Below the pieces are notes generated by a model. It was not told where the DNA came from, did no database searches, and worked only from the letters and a program-made list of their open reading frames with translations. From the NCBI RefSeq assembly GCF_001983995.1, contig NZ_CP019450.1, forward strand, positions 310,001-374,000: DNA of 64,000 nucleotides. Reading direction: 5' to 3'. The DNA comes from Halioglobus japonicus. Its GTDB lineage: Bacteria > Pseudomonadota > Gammaproteobacteria > Pseudomonadales > Halieaceae. Positions 45,068-54,099 of the stretch are shown in pieces. A program made the position numbers and the translations under genes. Every line of letters starts with the position of its first letter. Position 1 is the first letter of the stretch.

Positions 45068-45894
45068 CCAGCATCCCTCGGCTGACAGCCGGGACAGGTG
45101 TAGAGGCGCCGACTGCCCACTTCCTCGCGGCGAATCTCGCTGCCACAGCGATAGCAGGGATAATCAGCGCGCCCGAACACGTAAAACCGTCTCCACTCAC
45201 GCGTCAATCCCTGGCGCTGCAGCGAGTTCGACAGCTGCGGCGCCAGTGTGATTCCACCGGTGTCGTAGCTGCGTCGGCTAATATCCAAGGTGCTCCTGGC
45301 CAGCCTGCCGCGTTCACCGCGGGTCAGGTCTGCCGCGGTGCGCTTCGGGTCCAGGCCGGCATCGAACAGAATTTCGGAGCGCAGGTAATTGCCATTTCCC
45401 GCCAGAAAGACCTGGTCCAGGTAGAGAACTGACAGCGACTTACCAGCGAATCTGGCATCCTCCAGCCGCGCCGCCACGGCCCGCCAGGTGAGACGGCGGT
45501 CCATAATATCGGGTCCCAGTTTTTGCAGAAACGGATGTTCGGACAGCTCTTCCGTTGGCCAAACACTGATATCAGATGCACTGTAGAGAATTGCGCTGTG
45601 GTCGGCAGTCTGCAGCAGGAGGCGCATTGAACGAGTGGTGTTGGGGAGTTTCTTGCCCTCGACCACCTGCCATACGCCATACAGCTGGTTGTGCGAATAA
45701 ATGCTGTAGCCGTGATCGAAATGTGTGAGCATCGCCTTGCCCCGGGTCTCTACATCCACCACCTTTTGGCCGCGTAGCTGGCGCGCGTATTTCCGCAGGC
45801 GTGGCAGGCCGAATCGCACGGTGTCGACCACTTCGCCGACAAGCACGTCGCCTATAGCGTCGGCCGCGCGCCGTATTTCCGGGCCCTCGGGCAT
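45064..45894 (-). CDS. nei: Endonuclease VIII (Nei), DNA glycosylase/AP lyase
   Basis: 276 residues. It starts MPEGPEIRRAAD, with the catalytic proline and glutamate right after the initiator. THFDHGYSIYSHNQLYGVW, LYSASDISVW and VFLAGNGNYLRSEIL match the E. coli enzyme closely. The C-terminal zinc finger is CYRCGSEI...CPGC. Nei removes oxidised pyrimidines and nicks the site. ATG 45894 has AGAGG three to four bases before it; the frame is open to 45918, but the proline must be residue 2. It is the first gene of the nei-cho-photolyase operon. The zinc-finger arginine used in catalysis lies near RRLYTCPGC. Confidence 0.92.
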   Translation of the reverse strand: MPEGPEIRRAADAIGDVLVGEVVDTVRFGLPRLRKYARQLRGQKVVDVETRGKAMLTHFDHGYSIYSHNQLYGVWQVVEGKKLPNTTRSMRLLLQTADHSAILYSASDISVWPTEELSEHPFLQKLGPDIMDRRLTWRAVAARLEDARFAGKSLSVLYLDQVFLAGNGNYLRSEILFDAGLDPKRTAADLTRGERGRLARSTLDISRRSYDTGGITLAPQLSNSLQRQGLTREWRRFYVFGRADYPCYRCGSEIRREEVGSRRLYTCPGCQPRDAG

Positions 45895-46014
45895 GATCCT
45901 CTCCCTGCGCTGGCGCAATAATTAGACAGTTGCTGAAGATACGTCCAGGTATTGGCCACTGACCAGACAACGCCCCCAATTGAGGTCGACAGAGTCTGGT
46001 CTAGTGGCAAGAGA

Positions 46015-47238
46015 TCAGGGTACGTCTGCCACCCGCTCGAAGGTCAGGCCGGCGCTCTCCTGCAGGCGCTGAATAAGTACACTTCCCATAGCTGAGGCCG
46101 GCGTCCAGAAACCACCCTCGCAGTCCAGGTCGTCACGGGCCAAACATATTGCGGCCTCCGCCAGCATCTTGGACGTGGAGCCGTAGCCCGGATCCCGGTC
46201 GCCGGTGACGCGAGCCACCATGTCGGCACTGCGATCAGTGGGGTGGACACCGTACAAGTAAATATCGAAGAACCCCTTCTCGCGCTGCTCCTTGCTGGGC
46301 CCCTCTCCCGGGGCAGGCAGGAAGCGCCTGGCAATGGCCCGCAGAGGCGCAATGGCCAGCGATGCGGTCCCCGCCGTCATCGCCAGCCCGGCGAGTTTTG
46401 ACGTCACCGCTCCCTGTCGGGCAGGGGCGAGCATCGATTCGGAGTAACTAAAGTCTTCGCCCCATGCGAAATCGAGCAGGGCATTGCTGCGCCGCACGAC
46501 ACGGGTATTAATACCAGCCATAACAAAAGGCAGTGTCCAGCGCTGAAAGTCGTCATCGTAAAGTGCGCTGGTCTGATCATTGCCATCCGGCCCCCGCGGC
46601 GCCCCCTCGGGCAACAACGCATAGGGGTCAGCTACCACTTCGCGCACCTTCCGGTCCTTTCCCGCGGTCTCCATGATATTGATCATGCTGGCAACCGTGC
46701 CGCCACTGAACGCGCCACTGAAGCGATCAACCATGAGTTTCACTCGCTTGGCTGGCACACCATGTTCCGCCAGCATGGCCTCCTGTAGAAACAGCGTACC
46801 CAGGTCTGAGGGAATACTGTCGAAGCCGCAGGTATGCACGATGCGCGCACCGCTGTCCCGGGCGTCAGACTCGTGTCGCCGGATCATGTCTCGCATCCAG
46901 GGCACTTCCCCTGTGAGATCACAGTAATGCGTGCCCGCGGCGACGCAGGCGGCCACCAACTCACTGCCGTACAACGCATAGGGGCCCACCGTGGTACAGA
47001 CTACCGATGCCGAGGCGACCATAGATGCCAGGGCATTGGAATCGCGGCTATCGGCAACAACAATCGGGGTATCTGGGGCATCGATGGCGTTAGCGATCTC
47101 ACGCAGTTTGTCTTCATTGCGGCCGGCTATGGCCCACACCAGGTCTTCGCCATTGCCGTAGACCTCCTGCAGGTACTCCGCCACCAGCCGTCCCGTGAAG
47201 CCGCTGGCGCCGTATAGAATGATGTCGTAATCGCGCAC
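46015..47238 (-). CDS. Saccharopine dehydrogenase-like NADP-binding oxidoreductase
   Basis: 407 residues. The N-terminal Rossmann site reads DIILYGASGFTGRLVAEYL, and VCTTVGPYALYGSELV, GTHYCDLTGEVPW and HTCGFDSIPSDLG follow. This is the pattern of the saccharopine-dehydrogenase NADP-binding group, which includes mycobacterial trans-acting enoyl reductases rather than true saccharopine dehydrogenases. A lipid- or polyketide-type enoyl reduction is a fair guess. The start is GTG at 47238 with AAGGAG seven bases upstream. It follows the MFS gene by 28 bases, so both are in one transcript. Confidence 0.85.
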   Translation of the reverse strand: MRDYDIILYGASGFTGRLVAEYLQEVYGNGEDLVWAIAGRNEDKLREIANAIDAPDTPIVVADSRDSNALASMVASASVVCTTVGPYALYGSELVAACVAAGTHYCDLTGEVPWMRDMIRRHESDARDSGARIVHTCGFDSIPSDLGTLFLQEAMLAEHGVPAKRVKLMVDRFSGAFSGGTVASMINIMETAGKDRKVREVVADPYALLPEGAPRGPDGNDQTSALYDDDFQRWTLPFVMAGINTRVVRRSNALLDFAWGEDFSYSESMLAPARQGAVTSKLAGLAMTAGTASLAIAPLRAIARRFLPAPGEGPSKEQREKGFFDIYLYGVHPTDRSADMVARVTGDRDPGYGSTSKMLAEAAICLARDDLDCEGGFWTPASAMGSVLIQRLQESAGLTFERVADVP

Positions 47239-47266
47239 AATAATTCTCCTTATAGCGATGGGCTTG

Positions 47267-48526
47267 TTACGCAGGGTTGCCGCGGTTGTCTCTCTCCGGC
47301 TGACCGATCAAATATAAGACCGCTGTCGCGACAGCGCACACCAGGGCAAAACCCGGCAATACCACCGGGAATGACAGCCAGTCTACGAGGCCGCCCATGG
47401 CCATTGCGCCCACGGCAGGAGCACCCATGGCAACCATAGTCCACAAGCTGAGCACCCGCCCCCGGTAACTGTCGTCGACCACAAGCTGCGCCAGCGCCTG
47501 GCTGGACGTGCCGGCCATGGTTGCCGCCATGCTCAGCAACCCGACCAGCCCCGCGGCCACTTGCAAGTCACCCGCTCCGGCCAAGGCCAGCACCAACAAT
47601 GCACTGACAACAAGGCTCAGTGCCAGCAGGCGCAACAAGCGCCTGTGCCCTCCGCCCTGGCGACTAACCACGAGGCCGCCGATGATGGAACCTGCGCCTG
47701 CAGCCGCCGTCAGGGTAGCCAATGTTGCAGAGTCGCCCTGCAGCAATACCCCGGACACCGCCGGCAGCAGTTCGATCACGGTACGGCCCAACAGTGCGTT
47801 GATAAGTGTGAAACCAAACACCAACCTGATCATTTCGTGACCGGCGGTGTAACGCAGACCAGCGCGCAGCTGCTGCCGGAAACCTATATCCTGCGGGCGC
47901 TGTCTTAGCGGGGGTGCGACCCGGGTGTCCCACAGCGACGGCATTGCCACCAGCATCAAGCCGGCGGCACAGCCATAGGCCCACGCGGAGGACGTCTGGG
48001 TCAAAATCCAGGCGCCCAGCGCCGGCCCGAGAATACGCGAGGTATTGAAGACCATTGCCGAATAGCCAATGGCGCTGGGCAGCGATTGCCGGGGCACCAA
48101 CAGAGGCACCAAGGCAAGGCGTATCGGTGTATGCGCCGATGTGGTGACGCCCAGGGCTGCGGCCAGTACCAGCAGCGCGGAGAGATTGAACAGGTCGGCG
48201 GCAACAAGCACCCCCGCGATACCCGAAAAGAGCGCATGCAGCGCAATGGTCAGCAGCAGGCCATTGCGTGGATTGATACGGTCAGTAACGATGCCAAATA
48301 GCGGTGATAACACCAGCGCCGGCGCCAGAGTCAGTCCCGCCACAACGCCCACCCAGGTCGCTGATTCCGTCAGCTCCCAGGCACTCCATCCCAACAGGAA
48401 GCGCAGCAGCCAACTCCCCAGCGTCGAAAAGACAGCGGAAGGAAAGTAATGGCGATAGGTTGCAGAGGCGAATGCAGAGCGGTGTGCGAGTTCGCCTGAG
48501 CCCCGCGGGGGAGTCGGCATTCGCAC
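47267..48526 (-). CDS. MFS transporter, EntS/MFS_3 type
   Basis: 419 residues with about 11-12 hydrophobic helices. YRHYFPSAVFSTLGSWLLRF, then WELTESATWVGVVAGLTLAP and LFGIVTDRINPRNGLL are the MFS_3 opening, as in enterobactin exporter EntS. SRILGPALGAWIL and SYRGRVLSLWTMVAMGAPA in the second half fit too. It probably exports a small molecule. The direction and 28-base gap link it with the saccharopine-dehydrogenase-like gene. The start may be GTG 48526 or ATG 48520. It is divergent from the DM13 gene across about 100 bases. Confidence 0.85.
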   Translation of the reverse strand: MRMPTPPRGSGELAHRSAFASATYRHYFPSAVFSTLGSWLLRFLLGWSAWELTESATWVGVVAGLTLAPALVLSPLFGIVTDRINPRNGLLLTIALHALFSGIAGVLVAADLFNLSALLVLAAALGVTTSAHTPIRLALVPLLVPRQSLPSAIGYSAMVFNTSRILGPALGAWILTQTSSAWAYGCAAGLMLVAMPSLWDTRVAPPLRQRPQDIGFRQQLRAGLRYTAGHEMIRLVFGFTLINALLGRTVIELLPAVSGVLLQGDSATLATLTAAAGAGSIIGGLVVSRQGGGHRRLLRLLALSLVVSALLVLALAGAGDLQVAAGLVGLLSMAATMAGTSSQALAQLVVDDSYRGRVLSLWTMVAMGAPAVGAMAMGGLVDWLSFPVVLPGFALVCAVATAVLYLIGQPERDNRGNPA

Positions 48527-48627
48527 ACCCTAGCGCCATCGCGTCAAAGGTCAAGCGCGCCGGGCCCTGTTTCGCGCACCGAGGCCGCGACAGGTATATA
48601 GTGTAGGGGTAAACGGAGGACTCGCCC

Positions 48628-49095
48628 ATGCGCGCACTATTACTTGTTGCTTCCCACATTGCAGTGGCCATCTTCGGCTTTATGGCGGGGATTTTCGCAC
48701 TCCCGATTCTTATGGCCCCGGATGCACCACAGGCAGAGACCGTTGCCGCTGCCCAGGTAGGCGCTACCTATACAGGTGAATTTCGACGTGACCTTAAAGA
48801 CAGTGACTTCCTGCACTGGGGCGAAGGCGTGATCTCAGTCGGCCCCGATGCCATTACCCTGCTGGGGCAACTGGCGCCGGGGCCGGCATACAAACTCTAT
48901 TTATCGCCCGAATTCGTCGAAACAGAGACGGGGTTTGAAGCCATCAGGTCGAGCATGGTGCAGGTAGGCCCGGTGGACACCTTCGAAAACTTTATCGTCC
49001 CGGTCGGCGCAGACATTGATCTGGAACGCTACAACACCGTCATCATCTGGTGCGAATCCTTCAGCCAGTTTATTACCGCAGCACGTTATCGCTGA
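48628..49095 (+). CDS. DM13 domain protein, membrane-anchored
   Basis: 155 residues. An N-terminal hydrophobic helix (SHIAVAIFGFMAGIFALPIL) anchors or exports the protein. The DM13 domain follows: TYTGEFRRDLKDSDFLHWGE, then ITLLGQLAPGPAYKLYLSP, VGPVDTFENFIVPV and YNTVIIWCESFSQFITAARY. The conserved cysteine in VIIWCE is thought to take part in redox reactions in this family. Function in bacteria is not established. GGAGG lies eight bases before the ATG. Confidence 0.87.
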   Translation: MRALLLVASHIAVAIFGFMAGIFALPILMAPDAPQAETVAAAQVGATYTGEFRRDLKDSDFLHWGEGVISVGPDAITLLGQLAPGPAYKLYLSPEFVETETGFEAIRSSMVQVGPVDTFENFIVPVGADIDLERYNTVIIWCESFSQFITAARYR

Positions 49096-49100
49096 CCTCT

Positions 49101-49613
49101 CTACCAGTGCCCGGTGCCCGGCCCGCCTTTCACCGGCCCGGTAATAGTGCTGGTCACCCAGCCGCCATAGAACTCACCCGGCTGAGGCTGCACCCGCTCC
49201 CCGTCCACAAAGCAGGCAATCCGCCCGGGGTAACATGACAGAAAGCCATCGATGGCGGCGAAGCGTTCCGACGGACCTTCATAGCTCCAGGCCACAGGCA
49301 CCTTCTTCGAATCGTAGGCCAGCGCCCAATAAGTGGCCGCCCCCTTCCACTCGCAGAACGAGCGATCTGCCGTTTTTACCAGCAGAGACCAATCCACAGC
49401 GTCGGGCGGCAGGTAGTAAGTGGGCGGACTGGCGGTTTCCAGAACCCGCCGTGACTGGCGCGTGCTGACCAGCATCGCGGCGCCGAGTTGGACCTCCACC
49501 AGGCTGTCGCAGGCCACCACTTCAGGGGGACGCGGGTAATCCCACACCGACTCTTGCCCGGGGCCGGGCTCCTCAGCGAATGACGGCCGCTCACTACCTG
49601 TGTACTTCCACAT
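49101..49613 (-). CDS. DUF427 family protein
   Basis: About 170 residues with two halves of the DUF427 beta-barrel. It shows RPPEVVACDSLVEVQLGAAM and TYYLPPDAVDWSLL, then CEWKGAATYWAL, WSYEGPSERFAAIDGFLSCY and CFVDGERVQPQPGEFYGGWV. DUF427 proteins are cytosolic and of unknown function, often near oxidoreductases. ATG 49613 has AGGAG eight bases upstream; the frame opens at 49649. It is convergent with the DM13 gene, six bases apart, and divergent from the large monooxygenase. Confidence 0.87.
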   Translation of the reverse strand: MWKYTGSERPSFAEEPGPGQESVWDYPRPPEVVACDSLVEVQLGAAMLVSTRQSRRVLETASPPTYYLPPDAVDWSLLVKTADRSFCEWKGAATYWALAYDSKKVPVAWSYEGPSERFAAIDGFLSCYPGRIACFVDGERVQPQPGEFYGGWVTSTITGPVKGGPGTGHW

Positions 49614-49815
49614 ACCTGCTTCTCCTGCTCCTACGCCACAACGGGACATGACTTTTCATCGCGGGGTGTCGAAAGCGGCCTGTCACAATCAAAGTAAGTA
49701 TAGAAGTCGGCTACGGCTTGTCGAGGTGCTCAGGCAGGCATCGCGAATAAGTCCAAGCTGGCCCCTACCCTTGCCAGCAATGTCTATACTCAGTCACAAG
49801 TACTAGGGAATAGGC

Positions 49816-51741
49816 ATGGACTGGAACGTAGACCTTAATAAGATCAGCGATGCACAACTGCAGGCGGCACTTGCTGTAGCCAATATTCCGGCGCTGATGG
49901 CCACGATGACGCACCTCACGAATGATTGCAGCCACCTGCGCGGTGATATACAGCCGCTGGTCATTCCATTGGCAGAAGAGGAGGACGGACTAACAGAGGC
50001 AGCGCGCCAGACCGCCCGCCTGCTGGCATTTGACATACTCAGGGCATACCGCGACAGGGGCTGTCCGGAACTTGTCACGCCAAGCGATGCAATAATTGAA
50101 AAGGCCATGCACTACACCACCGGCCATACCATTCCCGATGAGCAACTGCCGCTAATGCGCGAGGAACTCAATTTGTTCGGGGAGGACCGGCGTCGCGTAC
50201 ATATCCCTGCAACCTCAGTGCCCGACGGCTATCGGGTGTTGATTATTGGTGCCGGCATGTCCGGAATACTGGCCGCCATCCGCCTACAGGAGGCAGGCAT
50301 AGACTACCTCATCGTGGACAAAAATCCGGCGTTTGGCGGCACGTGGTACGAGAACACCTACCCGGGTTGCCAGGTCGATTCTGCGAATCATCTTTACAAC
50401 TACTTGTTCGCGCCCAACCCTGAGTGGCCCGCGCACTTTTCCAGCCAGGCCTCATTGCTCCAATACTTTCAGAACGTTGTCAGCACCTTCGGTCTCAGCG
50501 CGCGAGCGCGCCTGGCAACGCGAGTGGATAGTCTCGCATACGACGAGCACTGTCACGGCTGGAAAGCAACACTGGTAGGCAACGACGGCCTCGAGCACGA
50601 GGAACAGTTCAACTCGGTGATCAGCGCAGTCGGCCAATTGAACAAACCGGCCATGCCGGACATCCCGGGGATCGATTCCTTCCAGGGCACCAGCTTCCAC
50701 TCCGCGCGCTGGGAGCATCAGCACGATCTCACCGGCAAGCATGTGGCCGTGATAGGTACCGGTTGCAGCGCCACCCAATTTATTCCGGAAATTGCAGAGT
50801 CCACCGGGGAGCTGCTGGTTTTCCAGCGCACCCCAAACTGGCTGCTACCGATGGAGAACTACCATGAGCCCATGGAACCAGGGCTGCTGTGGTGCCTGCG
50901 CAACATCCCTTTCTATGATCGCTGGTACCGGTTTTTCCTGTTCCGTGCACGAGCTATGGATGGCCCACTGCCATTCCTTTACAGCGAACCCGGCTGGGCG
51001 GGGGAACCGCAATCGGTGGGCAGCGCTAACGCCATGCTGCGGGAGGGCATGGAGGCCTATATTCGCGAACAGGCCGGTGATGACACTGCGCTGGCCGATG
51101 CCTTGGTGCCCGACTATCCACCCGGCGGCAAGCGCCCGATTCTGGATGACGGCACCTGGATCAGCACCCTGAAAAGAGACGATGTCACGCTGGTCACCGA
51201 AGGCATCGAAGCTGTCACACCCGAGGGTATTAGAACGAACGACGGTACTGTGCATGCATGCGATGTGATCATCTACGGCACCGGCTTCAATGCCCATGAT
51301 TTCCTGTCCACACTCGACGTCAAAGGTAAAGAGGGATGTGACCTGCACCAGCGCTGGAATGGCGATGCCCGTGCCTACAAAAGTGTCACGATTCCCGAGT
51401 TCCCCAATCTGTATCTGCTCTATGGCCCCAACAGCAACATCGTCGTTGGCGCCAGTATCGTGTTTTTCAGCGAATGCGAGATGCGCTACATCATGGGCTG
51501 CCTGAAGATGCAGTTTGAGCAGGGCCTGGCCAGCCTGGAAGTCCGCCCGGAGCGTTTCCAGCAATACAACCAGTGGGTGGATGAGCTCAACTTGCAACGG
51601 GCCTGGGGTTCACAGTCTGTCGGCAGCTGGTATAAGAACGCCACTGGCAGGGTATCGCAGAACTGGCCGGGCACACATTTTCAGTGGTGGGAGCAAACTC
51701 GCGGGCCCTCTGCTGATGACTTTGTGGTTACGAAGGCTTAA
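49816..51741 (+). CDS. Baeyer-Villiger monooxygenase, HAPMO-like with N-terminal extension
   Basis: 641 residues, the same size as 4-hydroxyacetophenone monooxygenase. A helical N-terminal extension of about 135 residues (KISDAQLQAALAVANIPALM) is followed by the FAD motif VLIIGAGMSGILAAIRL (about residue 143). The type I fingerprint FQGTSFHSARW lies near 288, and the NADPH site VAVIGTGCSATQFIPEIA near 310. WYxNxYPGC-like WYENTYPGCQVDS is also conserved. It turns ketones into esters or lactones in the cytosol with NADPH and O2. AGGGA precedes the ATG by about nine bases. It is divergent from DUF427 and followed by the exported protein pair. A role in aryl ketone, steroid or terpenoid breakdown is an inference. 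Confidence 0.9.
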   Translation: MDWNVDLNKISDAQLQAALAVANIPALMATMTHLTNDCSHLRGDIQPLVIPLAEEEDGLTEAARQTARLLAFDILRAYRDRGCPELVTPSDAIIEKAMHYTTGHTIPDEQLPLMREELNLFGEDRRRVHIPATSVPDGYRVLIIGAGMSGILAAIRLQEAGIDYLIVDKNPAFGGTWYENTYPGCQVDSANHLYNYLFAPNPEWPAHFSSQASLLQYFQNVVSTFGLSARARLATRVDSLAYDEHCHGWKATLVGNDGLEHEEQFNSVISAVGQLNKPAMPDIPGIDSFQGTSFHSARWEHQHDLTGKHVAVIGTGCSATQFIPEIAESTGELLVFQRTPNWLLPMENYHEPMEPGLLWCLRNIPFYDRWYRFFLFRARAMDGPLPFLYSEPGWAGEPQSVGSANAMLREGMEAYIREQAGDDTALADALVPDYPPGGKRPILDDGTWISTLKRDDVTLVTEGIEAVTPEGIRTNDGTVHACDVIIYGTGFNAHDFLSTLDVKGKEGCDLHQRWNGDARAYKSVTIPEFPNLYLLYGPNSNIVVGASIVFFSECEMRYIMGCLKMQFEQGLASLEVRPERFQQYNQWVDELNLQRAWGSQSVGSWYKNATGRVSQNWPGTHFQWWEQTRGPSADDFVVTKA

Positions 51742-51812
51742 CGGATGCCGCTCCCTACCTACACGCTCTTAAGAAGGAAATTACCATTTAGTGATTGGGA
51801 GGACGCCGGGCG

Positions 51813-53201
51813 ATGACAGCTCGCTACCAAGTCAGCCGGAATAGCTGCGCCATCCTGCTGCTGGTTCTGCAGGTTATGATCGGCGTGAATACTGTTCATG
51901 CCAACAACTCAGTTTGCCGAGTTGTCCCGCTGTTACCCGGTACACCCGACGATCCGACTAAAGCACAGACCAGCCGCTCTTACTGCGAGATAGATTTCTC
52001 ACAACCATCGGTCGCGGTCTGCCCTAAAAACTGGAGCACCAGTGCAGCCATGCTGGTGTACGATCTTTCTGGAACGGCCTGGGAGGGTCGCAACACTGCC
52101 TTTGAAGCAGAGATCTGCCCAGAGGGAAAACACGCTCGCGGCAGAGCAAAACGTGAGCTTGCTGTGTTCAAGCACAGCATGAACTTTCGTGACACCAGCG
52201 GCACTTATGCGCCGGCGATTCTGCTCTACGATCACTTCAGCCGCTGGTTAGGCACTGTTGTGCAGGTGCCAGCAGCGGCCGAGCTTCGCTTTGACAAAGC
52301 ATGGTATGCACAACGCGTTGTGGCCCCAGGCTTAGCGCTGGCCGAGAAGCACCCGTCACGCCAAATGTTGCTCGCTGCCTGGCAGCACCTCCAGCAAGAT
52401 GTGACTTCCAGAGATGACGTCAGCGAATTTACTCTCCGCCAGCCACCTGCCATCTGGGGTACAGCGCTACTATTCACTGGCAGCCGCTACGGTGCGGAAA
52501 TCAACGGCACCCGGGAATCGGGCTGGGGCAAAGGGCAGAATTTAGATTTCCAGCAGACCGCACCGTTTCTGGCATTGCGACATCCTGAGAAGCTAATGCT
52601 TGCTGTAGATGCAGGCATAGCACAGGCTAGAGCCAATCCTGTCATGTCCGAGGCTGTGGCCGGCGACATCAGCCGCACTCAGGTCGCCTGGTGGATGCTG
52701 GAGCTGCTCGATATCATCATCCTCGATTACCTGCTGGGCCAACAGGACCGGGTTGGCAACATTGATTACCAGTGGCGCTGGCTTTGGCTGCAGGACAAAA
52801 CCATGCACAGTGAAGCGGCCAATGGCTCGGCACCTCCCGTTTCCAATGCTGTGCGCCTACGCACCACTTGGCTAAACGACAATGACGCCGGCGTGCGTGC
52901 TGGCTATGCCAACTACGCCCGCACAACAGATATGCTCAAGAACCTCCGGCATTTCAATCCTGTCCGCTACCAGCGCCTGAAAGCACTCGCGCGCGAGCTC
53001 GAAACACAGGGCCCGATGTATCAGGCTTTACTGGATAATTATCACCTGTCCAAACGTGAGGTGCTCAACATAAGCACGCGCGCAGATGAAATTGCTCGCA
53101 TCATCACTGCAGATTGCAAAGCTGGTAAGTATCGCTTTGATCTGACGCCGGGCAATGTTCTTGAGCAGCGCAACACTGCAACGGAGATTGCCTGTGATTA
53201 A
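51813..53201 (+). CDS. Exported protein with weak kinase-like motifs
   Basis: 462 residues with a signal peptide (SCAILLLVLQVMIGVNTVHA). I do not recognise the family. Near residue 305-315 it has IILDYLLGQQDRVGNI, which resembles the catalytic D-x3-N loop of HipA, CotH and FAM20-type kinases (LIGNTDRHxxN). About 40 residues later TWLNDNDAGV resembles their metal-binding D. In the N-terminal part FEAEICPEGK and AKRELAVFKHSMN could hold the ATP lysine and glutamate. Several cysteines suggest disulfides. ATG 51813 has GGGAGGA ten bases before it. The last eight bases overlap the start of a metallophosphoesterase gene. The kinase idea is only a hypothesis. Confidence 0.6.
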   Translation: MTARYQVSRNSCAILLLVLQVMIGVNTVHANNSVCRVVPLLPGTPDDPTKAQTSRSYCEIDFSQPSVAVCPKNWSTSAAMLVYDLSGTAWEGRNTAFEAEICPEGKHARGRAKRELAVFKHSMNFRDTSGTYAPAILLYDHFSRWLGTVVQVPAAAELRFDKAWYAQRVVAPGLALAEKHPSRQMLLAAWQHLQQDVTSRDDVSEFTLRQPPAIWGTALLFTGSRYGAEINGTRESGWGKGQNLDFQQTAPFLALRHPEKLMLAVDAGIAQARANPVMSEAVAGDISRTQVAWWMLELLDIIILDYLLGQQDRVGNIDYQWRWLWLQDKTMHSEAANGSAPPVSNAVRLRTTWLNDNDAGVRAGYANYARTTDMLKNLRHFNPVRYQRLKALARELETQGPMYQALLDNYHLSKREVLNISTRADEIARIITADCKAGKYRFDLTPGNVLEQRNTATEIACD

Positions 53202-54099
53202 GTGGGTGGTGCCGCTGTTCCTGTGGCTCAGCGTAACCGCACATGCAGAGCCACTGGTGTTTATGGCTGATCTCAATGGTCGTTATGGCAGTGTTGACTA
53301 TCACCCTCGCATTACAGAAGCGGTCAGCAAAGCAATTGAGATGCGACCTGCAGCGGTCGTTATTGCCGGCGACATGATCGCCGGCCAAGCCCGCCCGCCG
53401 CTGACAGCAGCACAACTGCAGAGAATGTGGGCCAGCTTTGATCGGACGGTTCACCGCCCACTGCGGGATGCTGGCATCCCGGTACTCGCAGTACCCGGTA
53501 ATCACGATGCCTCGATTTATCCGAGCTTCGCTCTCGAGCGCGATGAGTTTGAATCTTACTGGCAGCGCTATGAGCCAGGCGCGCTGCATGGGGAGTCGAA
53601 CTTTCCCTGGTACTTCGCACTCGATGCAGGCGCGTTTCGGCTTGTGGGGCTAGATGTGACCGCGCCGGGACCATTGCCAGCGGCCCAGGAGACGTTTCTC
53701 CGACAACAGCGAGTGGCGGCCCAAAATGAACAACAAACACTGGTGGTGATCACCCACTTACCGCGCTACCCACTGGCTGAGGGCAGGGAGACAGAAACAT
53801 TTGAAGCATCTTCGCCCGGCACCGGCGAGATCTGGGTTTCGGGCCATCACCATGCGTTTTTCGACGGTGTTACATCGGCAGGCGTCAGGCATATTGGTGT
53901 TCCCGCGCTGGGCGGCAATCGGCGCCTCTGGCTGGGGACCCACCATAAGAGCCCGTTTGGTTTCGTTACCATAGCGGCGGATGGGGCCACTGAACTGCGA
54001 CCTTGGCCTGGCTATACAGCCAGCAGTAAGCACTTCGGTCCCAAAAATATCGGACCACTGCGCAATACTGCGCAGACAACGCCAACACTTGCTCCCTGA
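53194..54099 (+). CDS. Exported calcineurin-like metallophosphoesterase
   Basis: About 301 residues with a signal peptide (KWVVPLFLWLSVTAHAE). Metal-ligand blocks are FMADLNGRYG (degenerate DxH), VVIAGDMIAG (GDxx), VPGNHDASIY (GNHD), TLVVITHLPRYPLA and VSGHHHAFFDG (GHxH), so all five family motifs are present apart from the first, where D-x-N replaces D-x-H. It should hydrolyse phosphate esters in the periplasm. The GTG start at 53194 overlaps the upstream gene by eight bases and has GGAG seven bases before it; an ATG is not available before the signal peptide. Coupling with a possibly kinase-like protein is notable. Confidence 0.87.
   Translation: MIKWVVPLFLWLSVTAHAEPLVFMADLNGRYGSVDYHPRITEAVSKAIEMRPAAVVIAGDMIAGQARPPLTAAQLQRMWASFDRTVHRPLRDAGIPVLAVPGNHDASIYPSFALERDEFESYWQRYEPGALHGESNFPWYFALDAGAFRLVGLDVTAPGPLPAAQETFLRQQRVAAQNEQQTLVVITHLPRYPLAEGRETETFEASSPGTGEIWVSGHHHAFFDGVTSAGVRHIGVPALGGNRRLWLGTHHKSPFGFVTIAADGATELRPWPGYTASSKHFGPKNIGPLRNTAQTTPTLAP

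Noticed and set aside
46015..47238. True saccharopine dehydrogenase of lysine metabolism
   Set aside because: Sequence blocks and partner MFS gene fit the broader NADP-binding group including trans-acting enoyl reductases; no lysine genes are near.
50845..51597. A 250-codon minus-strand frame
   Set aside because: Antisense to the Baeyer-Villiger monooxygenase, which has all family motifs on the plus strand.
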